In this document: piece by piece, positions 7,207-15,004 of the stretch | How positions within the stretch are numbered: the stretch's first letter is position 1 | Layout of the letters: every line of letters starts with the position of its first letter | From: Euzebya pacifica | GTDB taxonomy: Bacteria > Actinomycetota > Nitriliruptoria > Euzebyales > Euzebyaceae | Direction of reading: 5' to 3' | Length of the DNA stretch: 64,000 nt | Assembly (NCBI RefSeq): GCF_003344865.1 | Contig: NZ_CP031166.1 | Coordinates: 124,001-188,000 of the forward strand | The notes under the pieces: generated by a model | Told to the model about the DNA's origin: nothing | Databases searched by the model: none | What the model saw: only the letters and a program-made list of their open reading frames with translations | Program-made: the position numbers and the translations under genes

Positions 7207-8758
7207 CGTTGACGTCCTCAGAGGTGATGGTCATCAGGGCAGTCCTGGTTGGGGCGGCGGTACCGGCGATGCGGTTGGCATGTGCGGTGATCAGGTCGTC
7301 GAACAGGTTGCGGACGTACCGGCCGTTGCCGAAGGCGTCGTTGGCCTCGGCGACTTTCTGCACAAGGAGCTGGCGGACTGCTTCCTCGCCGCTGCCGTCG
7401 AGGTGGTAGCCGTGCTTGATGATGTGGCCGTACAGCAAAGCGACGAGTTCATCGACGGCGTAGGGGGGAAACTCGACCGTTTCGGTGAACCGGCTCGCTA
7501 GACCAGGGTTGCTGTCCAGGAACGTCTTCATCGGCTTGGGATAGCCAGCTGCGATGACGACCAAGCGGTCGCGATCGTCTTCCATGCGCTTGAGCAGGCT
7601 GGCGATCGCCTCACTGCCGTACCTGTCGGTGTCGGCGGCCAGTGAGTAGGCCTCGTCGATGAACAGGACTCCATCCAATGCGGTGTCGATGATCTCGTTG
7701 GTCTTCAGGGCGGTCTGTCCGAGGTACCCGCCGATCAGGCCAGAGCGATCAATTTCGACGAGATGGCCGCGAGACAGCTCTCCTGCAGCGGCGAAGATCC
7801 TGCCCATGAGGCGTGCCACCGTGGTCTTCCCGGTTCCGGGAGGGCCAGTGAAGATGTAGTGGTGGGCGACGTCGACGGCTGGCAGTCCTTCGGCACGCCG
7901 CAGCGCGGAGACCTTCAGGAGGTTGGCGATGCCGCGCACTTGTGTCTTGATGTCCTCCAAGCCGATCAGGTTCTCGAGGGCCCCCATTGCCGCGTCCAGT
8001 TCGGTTCGGCCGTCCCCGACGAACGTCCTGTGCGCGTCCGCCGACGGTGGCGGGTCTGCATCGGCTTCATCGATCGGGGCGGGGGGCGGCGGCATGTGTT
8101 CGGACGGGGAAGCCGGCGGCAATGAAGTGTCAGTGGGTGCTGCTGTCTCCATGGCGTTCATGGCGTCACGGTGTGCTCTGATGGCTGCAGGGAGTTCTTT
8201 GATGACTTTCAGGGCTGCGGTCTTCTCTGCGGACTCTGAGGTGTTGTGGGCGCGCAGTTCCTGTTCCCATGTCGTGGCGGTCGGCTCGCGTCCGACCCAG
8301 GTGGTGATCACGGGGGTCGTGCGCCTGCTCCACGCGACGAATGACTTGTGGTTTGCCACGCGACTGCCCGCCGCAACCTTGCCGACGTGGTCGGCGTCCA
8401 CCATCGTCGCGTAGCCCTCGAGTGCTTTCAGGGTCAAGGCATTGCGGCTTCGCTGACCGGTGACAAGCATCCGGGCGACCCGGACCATTTCTGTTGCGTC
8501 TCGCTGAATCGGTGCTGGCAGCGGATCGGGAAGCACAGCAGCGCAAACGGCAAGGATCCGGCCGAGTTCAGATGCGTCAAACAGCTCTCGGTCGACTGGT
8601 TGCGCGTCGAGGGTGATGCCGATCGCTTTGCCCGTTTCGGCTTGCGAAGCGACTTCGAGCTGGATGAGCTGATAGATCCCCGTGAGCGTTGACTGCAACA
8701 CGAAGTGGTGAAACGGGCACCAGTCGAGGTGATAGCCGTAGTCGGCGGCTGACAGCAT
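7193..8758 (-). CDS. CbxX/CfqX-type AAA+ ATPase (EccA/CbbX-like)
   Basis: The 521-residue protein has a C-terminal AAA+ core. Walker A GPPGTGKT is at about residue 303, Walker B GVLFIDEAYSL at about 362, sensor I follows in VVIAAGYP, and the arginine finger region is GLASRF. The sequence ALENLIGLEDIKTQV before Walker A is typical of the CbxX/CfqX family, which includes the Rubisco activase CbbX and the type VII secretion ATPase EccA. No Rubisco or secretion gene is nearby, so the substrate is unknown. The 250-residue N-terminus is unassigned and rich in Pro near residues 190-225. GAGGAC lies just before the ATG. A small ORF overlaps its 3' end. Confidence 0.85.
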   Translation of the reverse strand: MLSAADYGYHLDWCPFHHFVLQSTLTGIYQLIQLEVASQAETGKAIGITLDAQPVDRELFDASELGRILAVCAAVLPDPLPAPIQRDATEMVRVARMLVTGQRSRNALTLKALEGYATMVDADHVGKVAAGSRVANHKSFVAWSRRTTPVITTWVGREPTATTWEQELRAHNTSESAEKTAALKVIKELPAAIRAHRDAMNAMETAAPTDTSLPPASPSEHMPPPPAPIDEADADPPPSADAHRTFVGDGRTELDAAMGALENLIGLEDIKTQVRGIANLLKVSALRRAEGLPAVDVAHHYIFTGPPGTGKTTVARLMGRIFAAAGELSRGHLVEIDRSGLIGGYLGQTALKTNEIIDTALDGVLFIDEAYSLAADTDRYGSEAIASLLKRMEDDRDRLVVIAAGYPKPMKTFLDSNPGLASRFTETVEFPPYAVDELVALLYGHIIKHGYHLDGSGEEAVRQLLVQKVAEANDAFGNGRYVRNLFDDLITAHANRIAGTAAPTRTALMTITSEDVNDAAG

Positions 8759-9104
8759 GTCCTCAGTATCGCGGGCCGAATGGCGAAAAGGGGCAGGTGT
8801 CGCCGCAGTTGGGCAAGGCCCGCCGGCCGTGGGTTGAGGGACGGTACCGAGACTTCGTCTGCTGCGCCGGCAGCCATCGAGTCGCGGCCTCGGGCCGGAG
8901 TCGCCTGATCACCGCATGGATGGCGCGCCCGGTGGCGCGCCCGGAGCAGGCAGGCAAGCCAGCCACCACCAAGGCAGATGCCGGGCGCTTCGAGGCGGCT
9001 CATCTGGTGCCACGGGGCGGTCGGTATGGCTGGCCTGGCCGGGGGGCGTACAGCGCCCCCGGCAGGTGGGGCCGGGATCGGTCGGTGGTGGGGGAGTCGG
9101 GTGG
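8759..9104 (-). other. 346-bp gap without a supported gene
   Basis: The stretch between two minus-strand genes has open frames on both strands, but they are low-complexity, rich in Pro, Arg and Gly, and lack a ribosome-binding site or known motif. No palindromic operator copy is present. The promoter of the AAA gene should lie here but no clear -35/-10 pair was found. Confidence 0.5.
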
Positions 9105-9515
9105 TCACCCGGTGCCGCGAAGGACGGCGAGGTCGACAAGGGCGCCTTCGGCGGGGCCGTGGCGGCCGGCTCCCCAGAGGGCCTTGTCGTCGCCGTGGGT
9201 TTCGCGGGCGATGATCGCTCGGGCGACGTCGGGGGTGATGGTGACGTTGCGGGGCTTGCCGTCGGGGCGGATGTAGTCCGGGGGGACCTTGCCGCCGTGG
9301 ATGGTGGCCTCGCGGTTGCGCATGGCGGTGAGGTACCGGTCGGCGGCGGCGGTGTCGCGGTGGATGGTCCAGCCGTCGGGGCGGAGGCCCCAGCCGGCCT
9401 CGGACTCGAGCCAGTCGATGACGACGGCCCGGTCGAAGGGTGCGGCTGCTGCCGTCATGGGGTCGACCGGGAGGGTCGTGGTGGCGGTGGGTCCGGGGGT
9501 GTAGCTGGCGGTCAT
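9105..9515 (-). CDS. Hypothetical protein, 136 residues
   Basis: The start at 9515 follows a good ribosome-binding sequence (GAGGCGAGGG). A longer frame to 9548 would run into the operator and is rejected. The protein is not recognised; its middle, FDRAVVIDWLESEAGWGL, and VTITPDVARAIIARETH suggest a small globular fold. It is transcribed away from the operon at 9632, the two sharing a control region with operator copies B and C. Confidence 0.65.
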   Translation of the reverse strand: MTASYTPGPTATTTLPVDPMTAAAAPFDRAVVIDWLESEAGWGLRPDGWTIHRDTAAADRYLTAMRNREATIHGGKVPPDYIRPDGKPRNVTITPDVARAIIARETHGDDKALWGAGRHGPAEGALVDLAVLRGTG

Positions 9516-9538
9516 TCCCTCGCCTCCTCGCTGCGGTT

Positions 9539-9578
9539 GGCTAATCATCGTAGCACATCACCGAGCGACTTGACGACC
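9539..9578 (-). promoter_or_regulatory. Operator copy B with minus-strand -10
   Basis: The sequence GGCTA-N7-TAGCA at 9539-9555 reads on the minus strand as TGCTA-CGATGAT-TAGCC, giving a -10 TACGAT preceded by TGC. The -35 match 17 nt upstream (CGTCAA) is weak. It would drive the gene at 9515. Confidence 0.55.
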
Positions 9579-9606
9579 CATGACGCAACTGCTAACATAG
9601 GTAGCA
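9570..9606 (+). promoter_or_regulatory. Promoter with operator copy C
   Basis: The -35 TTGACG (9570-9575), 17 nt, and -10 TAACAT (9593-9598) with extended TGC form a strong promoter. The palindrome TGCTA-ACATAGG-TAGCA spans 9590-9606 over the -10. It would drive the small-gene operon from 9632 to 13506. Confidence 0.8.
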
Positions 9607-9631
9607 CAACGATTTGGGAAGGGATCAGCGC

Positions 9632-10270
9632 ATGAGCACCGTCATCGAGACCGAAGCCTCCGAGCGGTACGTCCGTCGAGGTTTCGACGAGCTGCGCCTC
9701 AACGTCGCCCTCGCCGCCACCGAGGAGTGCGGCTCGTGCAGCGGCGACGGCGGTGAGCACGAGGACGTCGACTGCGCCGACTGCGGCGGCACTGGCGAGA
9801 CCGAGTGCGTCCTCTGCGACGGCGACGTCGACTGCGAGTCCTGCGACGGCACCGGCCAGGAGGCCTGCGAGGACTGCCACGGGAGCGGCACCACCAGCGA
9901 GTGGGTCGACTGCGGCTACTGCGAGGACGGCAAGGCCGTGGACGGCGAGGAGGTCGCTGATCGGGTCGAGGCCCTCCTCACCGCCTTGTCCCGCTTGTCC
10001 TTCGACGGCTTCAACGTCCTCGCCGCCGACTGGTGCTGCATGTCCTGCTCCTACGCCGCCGTGGACAGCACCCGGCCGCTCATCGGTTTCCACGAGCAGG
10101 ACGTCGAGGCGTCCCGCCTCGACCGTGGCGTGCACCTGTTCCACGACTTCGTCGTCGGCGGTGGCGACCCCGACACCAACCGCGACACCGCGCTCGCCGC
10201 ACTCGCCGACGCCGGCCTCACCATCGAGTGGGACCGTGACGCCACCAACCGCATCCTCGTAACCGTCTGA
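9632..10270 (+). CDS. DnaJ-like zinc-finger protein
   Basis: The start at 9632 is set by GGGAAGGG eight bases upstream. Residues 33-105 hold a run of C-x2-C pairs, several as C-x2-C-x-G-x-G (CGSCSGDG, CADCGGTG, CESCDGTG, CEDCHGSG, CGYCEDG), the pattern of the DnaJ cysteine-rich domain, which binds two zincs and grips unfolded protein. There is no J domain and no C-terminal DnaJ domain. The last 100 residues are unassigned. It is the first gene of the operon behind operator C, so it may be abundantly made. Zinc binding is likely; the role is unknown. Confidence 0.7.
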   Translation: MSTVIETEASERYVRRGFDELRLNVALAATEECGSCSGDGGEHEDVDCADCGGTGETECVLCDGDVDCESCDGTGQEACEDCHGSGTTSEWVDCGYCEDGKAVDGEEVADRVEALLTALSRLSFDGFNVLAADWCCMSCSYAAVDSTRPLIGFHEQDVEASRLDRGVHLFHDFVVGGGDPDTNRDTALAALADAGLTIEWDRDATNRILVTV

Positions 10271-10285
10271 CTCCGGAGAACCCCC

Positions 10286-10483
10286 ATGGCCACCTGGACC
10301 TGCAACGTCGACATCCCCGCCTCCGCCGGCCGCGTCGTCGAGATCGACTCCGAAACCGAACCAACCCCCGACCAGGTCGTCGCCGCACTCACGGCAGACG
10401 AGGCGCGGACCCTGTCCGCCACGGCCGGGGAGGACTTCGACTGCGCCGACGCCGACGTGCTGTCGGTGGAGGTGCTGACCTGA
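10286..10483 (+). CDS. Small acidic hypothetical protein
   Basis: This 65-residue product starts 15 bases after the previous stop behind CCGGAGAA. It begins with a strand-like WTCNVDIPA segment and is strongly acidic. Its TGA shares two bases with the next ATG. It is unrecognised; overlaps and codon pattern support it as real. Confidence 0.6.
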   Translation: MATWTCNVDIPASAGRVVEIDSETEPTPDQVVAALTADEARTLSATAGEDFDCADADVLSVEVLT

Positions 10484-11151
10484 TGCGCCTGCACATCGTC
10501 GCCACCGTCACCCACTACATCCACGAACAGGTCCGCGAGTTCGTCGTCGGCCCCATCGACGACGACACCATCGACGCCGCGATCGACACCGTGTTCCGGA
10601 ACAACCTCGACATGATCGGCGGCTGCGACTTCGAGTCCGCCGAGATCACCGTCGGCGGCTACGCCGAGTTCGAGGCCATCGACCTCGACGGCGGCGACCC
10701 GCCCGACCCCTACGACCTCGACCTTGAGGACATCCGCAACATCGAGCACGAACTGGCGTCGCGGTCCGGCCGCCTCGACGACATCATCGCCGAGGCCATC
10801 CGCCGGGCCAACGGCGACCGCGACCCTGATGACCCGCCGGCCGTCCCGCAGTCCCGTGTCGACGAGCTCGGCCCGTCCCCGATCCCGCTGTGGAACTGGT
10901 CCGACGCCGAGGTGTCGGCGCTGCTCGGCATGATCGACGCCATCGACACCCGCCCCGCCACCGACGGCCAGACCGTCGCCCTCCGTGCCGTGGAGGAGGG
11001 CTACAACGACCCGCGGTTCTGGCTGGTCGTCACCGACGACACCGGCCGTTCGGAGTTCCGCTGCGACGGGTTCCTTGCCCCCGTTGCACAGATCGACGCC
11101 GCCGTCCACGCCCATCGCAACGACCCCCGGGCCGCCCCGGCCACCGCCTGA
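10483..11151 (+). CDS. Hypothetical protein, 222 residues
   Basis: The ATG overlaps the preceding stop (TGATG). The first 60 residues alternate strands and helices (LHIVATVTHYIHEQVREFVVG). A helical stretch follows at 85-110, and a C-terminal part DPRFWLVVTDDTGRSEF looks like a beta sheet. No catalytic motif is seen. It is translationally coupled inside the operator C operon. Confidence 0.6.
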   Translation: MRLHIVATVTHYIHEQVREFVVGPIDDDTIDAAIDTVFRNNLDMIGGCDFESAEITVGGYAEFEAIDLDGGDPPDPYDLDLEDIRNIEHELASRSGRLDDIIAEAIRRANGDRDPDDPPAVPQSRVDELGPSPIPLWNWSDAEVSALLGMIDAIDTRPATDGQTVALRAVEEGYNDPRFWLVVTDDTGRSEFRCDGFLAPVAQIDAAVHAHRNDPRAAPATA

Positions 11152-11168
11152 CCCCAAGGGAACCCCGA

Positions 11169-11773
11169 TGCAGGCCTGCGACGTCCCCCCGGCGGGCCCC
11201 GATGACGGTGACCACCCGACCCGCCCCGAGGAGACGAACATGGACACCCTCGCCCAACCGGACGCACGGACAATCGACCCCCTCACCCTCGCTGCCGCAG
11301 CCGTCGGAGTCGTAGGCCCCGCACCCGGCGGGCGGATCACCCCCGCCTACCGCCTGGCGATCCGCGACGCCGCCTACGAACTCCGCCTCGTCATCGACAA
11401 CGAGATGTCGGAGGTGATCGAAGCCACGCAGAGCCGAGGGATCCTCCTCAACGTCGACATCTCCCCGGGCGGACCGCACTCCGGTGCAGACATCGGACGC
11501 ATCCGGCTGCACCTCGAGGGACGCCGCCTGTCCATGATCGTCGGCCCGTACGCCACCACCCTCTCGGGCCAGTCCTTCCTCGCCGCCGCCCAACCGCTCG
11601 TCGGCCGACATGTCGTGATCCATTTCACCGAGGACCACATCGGCCAGGAAACCCGGATGGTCGCCACCCACATCCTCAATGCCGGACCCGACCCGGTCGC
11701 ACCACCCACCCCCGCCGTTGCGACACCGACCCCGACCGTGTGGGCCCGTCTCGCGCGACGGTTCCGCCGCTGA
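11169..11773 (+). CDS. Hypothetical protein, possible inserted leader
   Basis: Two starts are plausible: 11169 (AAGGGA upstream) and 11240 (GAGGAGA upstream). The codons between them contain the 34-bp repeat shared with the gene at 4136, so the extra 24 residues may be an acquired insertion and 11240 the original start. The body has helices (YRLAIRDAAYELRLVIDNEM) and strands (RIRLHLEGRRLSMIVG), and the tail is Pro-rich and basic. It is not recognised. Confidence 0.55.
11179..11212 (+). repeat. 34-bp exact direct repeat, copy 2
   Basis: Identical to 5299-5332, which lies 5880 bases away in an unrelated gene. Here it occupies the leader-like segment between two candidate start codons of the gene at 11169. 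Confidence 0.95.
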
Positions 11774-11798
11774 ACTCCAGACGAAAGGAACCCACCGC

Positions 11799-12203
11799 AT
11801 GCAGACACTGACCACCTACCGGCTCAGCCCCGAGGAACGCCGCGAGGCCGCTGACCTGCTCGGCGGACTCACCAAGGTCTTCGAGGCCGACCCCGACCTC
11901 GACACCACGACCCGTGAGCGGCTGGAGACGTCGTTGACGTGGTTCTGGCGCAACGGTTCCAACCCGATCAGCGGCGAGAAGTTCGCCGCCAACCTCGCCG
12001 CACTCGACCTGCTCATCGAACGCCTCCACGCCCAGGCCGACCCCTCGTTCTGGGCGGCGGCTCTCCGGGCCGTCCCGCACACCCCCGACGCCCCCGAGAC
12101 GTTCGGTGCCGGCATGGCCGAATCGCGGCTCCGCCAAGCCGAACGGCTCACTGCCTTCCGCAACCGGATCGCCAACCCCGCTCCGACCACCGACGACGAG
12201 TAG
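11799..12203 (+). CDS. Helical hypothetical protein
   Basis: The ATG at 11799 follows AAAGGAA. The 134-residue product is mostly alpha-helical (SPEERREAADLLGGLTKVFE; AANLAALDLLIERLHAQ) with no Cys pairs and no membrane segment. It belongs to the operator C operon. Not recognised. Confidence 0.6.
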   Translation: MQTLTTYRLSPEERREAADLLGGLTKVFEADPDLDTTTRERLETSLTWFWRNGSNPISGEKFAANLAALDLLIERLHAQADPSFWAAALRAVPHTPDAPETFGAGMAESRLRQAERLTAFRNRIANPAPTTDDE

Positions 12204-12212
12204 GAGACCCCG

Positions 12213-12362
12213 ATGCCCCGCATCATCATCATCGGCACCGGACTGCCACGCCGAATCGTTCCCCGCGTCACCCCGGCACGATCCGGTGTCGGCGGCCACC
12301 TGCACGTCGGCACCGTCGGACTGTCCGGCTCCGCCACCCTCACGACGGGCGGCGGCCGATGA
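12213..12362 (+). CDS. Very small ORF (49 residues)
   Basis: It starts with ATG ten bases after the preceding stop, behind TAGGAGA. The protein opens with a hydrophobic PRIIIIGTGLP stretch and is then Gly- and Thr-rich. Its stop overlaps the next ATG by four bases (ATGA at 12359), the usual spacing in this operon, which is the main support. Confidence 0.5.
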   Translation: MPRIIIIGTGLPRRIVPRVTPARSGVGGHLHVGTVGLSGSATLTTGGGR

Positions 12363-13129
12363 CCGGCAACCTGCTCGTCGTGGACTGGGACTACTTCTTC
12401 CCGTCGCCCGACCCCGGCGATGACGACTGGGAGTACTTCGACTGGGCCCATCGGGAGAGCACGTTCTTCATCGAAGGGGTGTGGCCGTCCAGGGCGCAGT
12501 CGTTCCTCGCCAACGGCAGGCAGTTGCCGGGGCTCGTTGACGGGCCCGGATGGGCGACGCCCGCCGGGTTCTGGGACCGCGTGGACCTGGAGGACGGCGC
12601 CCACCTGATCGTCGTGGAGTCCAACGCCCGCGCACTGCTGGCCGGGTCCGGCTTCGACCACGTGTGGCTGTTCGACGCCCATCACGACTGCGGCTACACC
12701 AAGGGCCCCGACGCCGCCACCGCGTTGGCGCTGCGCGGCAGCGACCCAGGGGCGTTCTGGCAGTGCGGCGACTGGATGGTGCCGCTGCACGCCGCCGGCG
12801 CCGATCTGCACGTCCGCTACCCGACCTGGCGGACCCAGGCGATGACGATCGAACCCGAGCCGGTCGTCGAGGTCGACCGGGCCTTCGACGACGGCACGAG
12901 GCCGCCGGTGGCGTTCGACACCGTTGTGGTGTGCCGGTCCGGGGCTTGGGTGCCGCCCTGGCACGACCAGGCCTTCATCGGCTTCGTCGACGCCGCCCCC
13001 GTGGACACCATCGAGGTCCCCGAAGACGCCATCGACCCCATGACCCCCCGGCCCTTCGATGGCGACCTCGCGCGATCGCTTGCCGAGCAGACCCGCGAGC
13101 TCATGGCCGCCATGGAGGAGCGAGGATGA
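12359..13129 (+). CDS. Arginase-fold-like protein (UPF0489-type, tentative)
   Basis: The ATGA overlap fixes the start. Residues 5-12 read LLVVDWDYF and about 105 reads VWLFDAHHDCGY; the DAHHD cluster recalls the metal-binding D-x-H-x-D of the arginase/deacetylase superfamily and of UPF0489 proteins. A later DWMVPLHAAG follows. No second metal cluster was placed with confidence, so catalysis is uncertain. At 256 residues it is near the length of such domains. The substrate is unknown, and the neighbours give no pathway. Confidence 0.45.
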   Translation: MTGNLLVVDWDYFFPSPDPGDDDWEYFDWAHRESTFFIEGVWPSRAQSFLANGRQLPGLVDGPGWATPAGFWDRVDLEDGAHLIVVESNARALLAGSGFDHVWLFDAHHDCGYTKGPDAATALALRGSDPGAFWQCGDWMVPLHAAGADLHVRYPTWRTQAMTIEPEPVVEVDRAFDDGTRPPVAFDTVVVCRSGAWVPPWHDQAFIGFVDAAPVDTIEVPEDAIDPMTPRPFDGDLARSLAEQTRELMAAMEERG

Positions 13130-13506
13130 CGCTGCCCCCCACCCAGCACCTCCTCCTCGACCTGCTCGCCGCCCGCGCACGTCTGGGTGAGGCCGTCTGG
13201 ACAGTGCCGAACACCTGCCGGCAGGCCATCGACGCCCTCGCCGCGGACGGGTTGGTCAAGCACAAGTCGGCACCAGTCGCCGGGCACCAGCTGGTGTGGC
13301 TCACCGAGGCCGGCCGGGCGGAGGTGATGTCCGACGGGTACGTGCCGCCGCGCGACCGACCGACATGGGTGGCCGACACCGACGGGGCGATCACCGGGCC
13401 GTTCCACGACCAGCACGACGCCGACATCCACGCGGCCAGACACGGCGGAACCGTCCGACAGATCCACCCACCTGAACCCCTCGACCCCCAACCGAAAAAG
13501 AGCTAG
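13126..13506 (+). CDS. Possible winged-helix protein
   Basis: The ATGA overlap with the previous gene fixes the start. Residues 5-75 look like a small winged helix: QHLLLDLLAARARLG, then VPNTCRQAIDALAADGLV as a recognition-helix region, and LVWLTEAGRAEV as the wing. The 50-residue tail is hydrophilic. It could be a DNA-binding regulator, though the motif is weak. It is the last gene of the operator C operon; the stop falls inside operator D. Confidence 0.45.
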   Translation: MTLPPTQHLLLDLLAARARLGEAVWTVPNTCRQAIDALAADGLVKHKSAPVAGHQLVWLTEAGRAEVMSDGYVPPRDRPTWVADTDGAITGPFHDQHDADIHAARHGGTVRQIHPPEPLDPQPKKS

Positions 13507-13517
13507 TATTGATAGCA
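13481..13517 (+). promoter_or_regulatory. Promoter with operator copy D
   Basis: The -35 TCGACC (13481-13486) and -10 TAGTAT (13504-13509) are 17 nt apart. The palindrome GCTA-GTATTGA-TAGC (13502-13516) covers the -10. It drives the micro-ORF at 13554 and the genes after it. Confidence 0.75.
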
Positions 13518-13553
13518 CAACGCCAATGCTGACTTGGGAAGGGCTGGACCACC

Positions 13554-13625
13554 ATGATCGTCGCCGCAATCGCCATCGGCTTGCTCCTCACCGCCATCTG
13601 CAGCGGCGGCTCCGAGCAGCCGTAG
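13554..13625 (+). CDS. 23-residue hydrophobic microprotein
   Basis: A strong ribosome-binding site GGGAAGGG (13536-13543), the same as those of the genes at 9632 and 16143, stands 10 bases before this ATG. The peptide is a hydrophobic run (MIVAAIAIGLLLTAIC) followed by a short SGGSEQP tail, fitting one membrane helix. The Cys position recalls a lipobox, but residue -1 (Ile) does not fit. It may be a membrane microprotein or a leader peptide for 13631. The upstream signals are better evidence than the peptide itself. Confidence 0.55.
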   Translation: MIVAAIAIGLLLTAICSGGSEQP

Positions 13626-13630
13626 TCACG

Positions 13631-13867
13631 ATGGCCACCACCACGTCCGACACCGTCGGTGTACCCGCCCTCCGCCGCCGCAGCGGCGGACGCGTCCACC
13701 TCCGCAGGGGCCTCACCGAGACCACCTGGTGCGGCGCGCTGACCTGGACCGCCGGCGACACCGACCTCGACCTCACGCCCGTGGCCCACACCACCGGCCC
13801 CGACGTCTGCGGCACCTGCTCGCGGCTTCGCTCGGCACCCTCGCGCCGCGCAAGGAGAACCCGATGA
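13631..13867 (+). CDS. Small Cys-containing hypothetical protein
   Basis: This 78-residue basic protein starts six bases after the microprotein stop. It carries WCGALTWTAGDTDLD and CGTCS; three cysteines might bind a metal. The C-terminus is Arg-rich. Its end overlaps the next start by four bases. No family is recognised. Confidence 0.5.
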   Translation: MATTTSDTVGVPALRRRSGGRVHLRRGLTETTWCGALTWTAGDTDLDLTPVAHTTGPDVCGTCSRLRSAPSRRARRTR

Positions 13868-14376
13868 CCGACACGATCGCCGGCCAGGCGACCGACCGCG
13901 TCCCCGTCCACTTCGTCGAGGTCGACACCGACCCGTTGGACACCGACACCCGAGTCGTCCTCGCCATCGTCATGCGGTCGGCCGCCTCGGGCGAGGGCGC
14001 GTGGCCCGACATCGCCGGTCTCGCCACCATCGACGACGACCGAGGCACCATCGAGATCGTCCGTGTCGACGAGAAGTGGCGCCGCCACGGGATCGGCAAG
14101 GCGCTCGTCACCGCCGCCGAGATCGCCGCCGGAACCGAACTCGGCCCGTCGCGGGAGTTCTCCCCCAACGGCAAGCGGCTGTGGCGCTCCCTCGGCCGCA
14201 CCGTCCCCGCCACCGCCCGGTCCTGCCCCGCCCGCGAGGGCGACTCGTGGGGTGCGATGCTGATGGCCGAGGTCTGGTGGGCCCACGGCAAGGGCGACCT
14301 GGCCACCACGACGGTCCTGACCGAGCAGGTGCACGACCGCTGCGGCGGCGTCACCGTCCCCAACCCCGACAGCTGA
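13864..14376 (+). CDS. GNAT-family acetyltransferase
   Basis: The ATGA overlap fixes the start. At about residues 63-80 the sequence VRVDEKWRRHGIGKALV matches GNAT motif A, the R/Q-x-x-G-x-G/A pyrophosphate loop that binds acetyl-CoA, preceded by the usual beta strand. At 170 residues it is a typical single GNAT domain. The acceptor is unknown. It resembles the GNAT segment of the gene at 1157 in the motif only. It lies in the operator D operon. Confidence 0.7.
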   Translation: MTDTIAGQATDRVPVHFVEVDTDPLDTDTRVVLAIVMRSAASGEGAWPDIAGLATIDDDRGTIEIVRVDEKWRRHGIGKALVTAAEIAAGTELGPSREFSPNGKRLWRSLGRTVPATARSCPAREGDSWGAMLMAEVWWAHGKGDLATTTVLTEQVHDRCGGVTVPNPDS

Positions 14377-14387
14377 CAGGAACAGCC

Positions 14388-14735
14388 ATGACCATCACCG
14401 TCAGCCCGGTGCAGACCACCGGGGAATCAGACCGGTTGCAGACCGCCTTCCAAGCCGTCCACGACGCCGAGCGGGCGGCCCTGGCGGTCATCGAGGCGAG
14501 CCTGCGGGCCGCCTGCAACCGTGTGCTGCCCCATCTGGAAGCGGTCATCGTCGACTCGCTCGAGGACGACTGCGCGGGCACCGTCAACGGTACCGACCAG
14601 CCCACCGCCCACCTCCCCGAGGCCGACCGCGACACCGTAGAGGCGCTCAACGAGGCCCTGTGGGCGGAGATGTCGTCGTTGCACCCCCACGCCGACGACC
14701 AGGGCCTGATCCGCATCGGACCAACCGATGCGTGA
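14388..14735 (+). CDS. Helical hypothetical protein, 115 residues
   Basis: The ATG follows CAGGAACAGCC. Residues 15-65 form a long amphipathic helix or helix pair (LQTAFQAVHDAERAALAVIE). It is acidic and overlaps the next gene by eight bases. Not recognised. Confidence 0.6.
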   Translation: MTITVSPVQTTGESDRLQTAFQAVHDAERAALAVIEASLRAACNRVLPHLEAVIVDSLEDDCAGTVNGTDQPTAHLPEADRDTVEALNEALWAEMSSLHPHADDQGLIRIGPTDA

Positions 14736-14991
14736 GGTCACCCGCGGCCCGGTCGTCGACGTCCCCGACGGCCAGGGACTGGTGATCCGCCGCCGCGAGA
14801 TCCTCGTTGACGGCGTCCCCGTCGGGGCGGTGTCGGCCGCCGGTCAGACCGACGGCCCCGACGGGAAGTGGCGGCTGTTCGCCGGTGAGGGCTGGGGTGC
14901 GGAGGACGTCAACGGCAACAGACTGTGGGACATCAACCACACCACCCAGGCCGGGGCCGTCGACGCGCTCGTGCGTCACGCCACCCGGTAG
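14728..14991 (+). CDS. Small beta-rich hypothetical protein
   Basis: This 87-residue product overlaps the preceding gene by eight bases. It has alternating strands (GLVIRRREILVDGVPVGAV, GKWRLFAGEGWG), and its C-terminal GAVDALVRHATR is helical. There is no known motif. Position inside a tightly packed operon supports it. Confidence 0.55.
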   Translation: MREVTRGPVVDVPDGQGLVIRRREILVDGVPVGAVSAAGQTDGPDGKWRLFAGEGWGAEDVNGNRLWDINHTTQAGAVDALVRHATR

Positions 14992-15004
14992 CACAGGAGC
15001 AGCA

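Noticed and set aside
8434-9108. A minus-strand frame whose GTG overlaps the stop of the gene at 9105
   Set aside because: The overlap fits the local style, but the frame runs far into the AAA gene and is low-complexity, rich in Pro and Arg.
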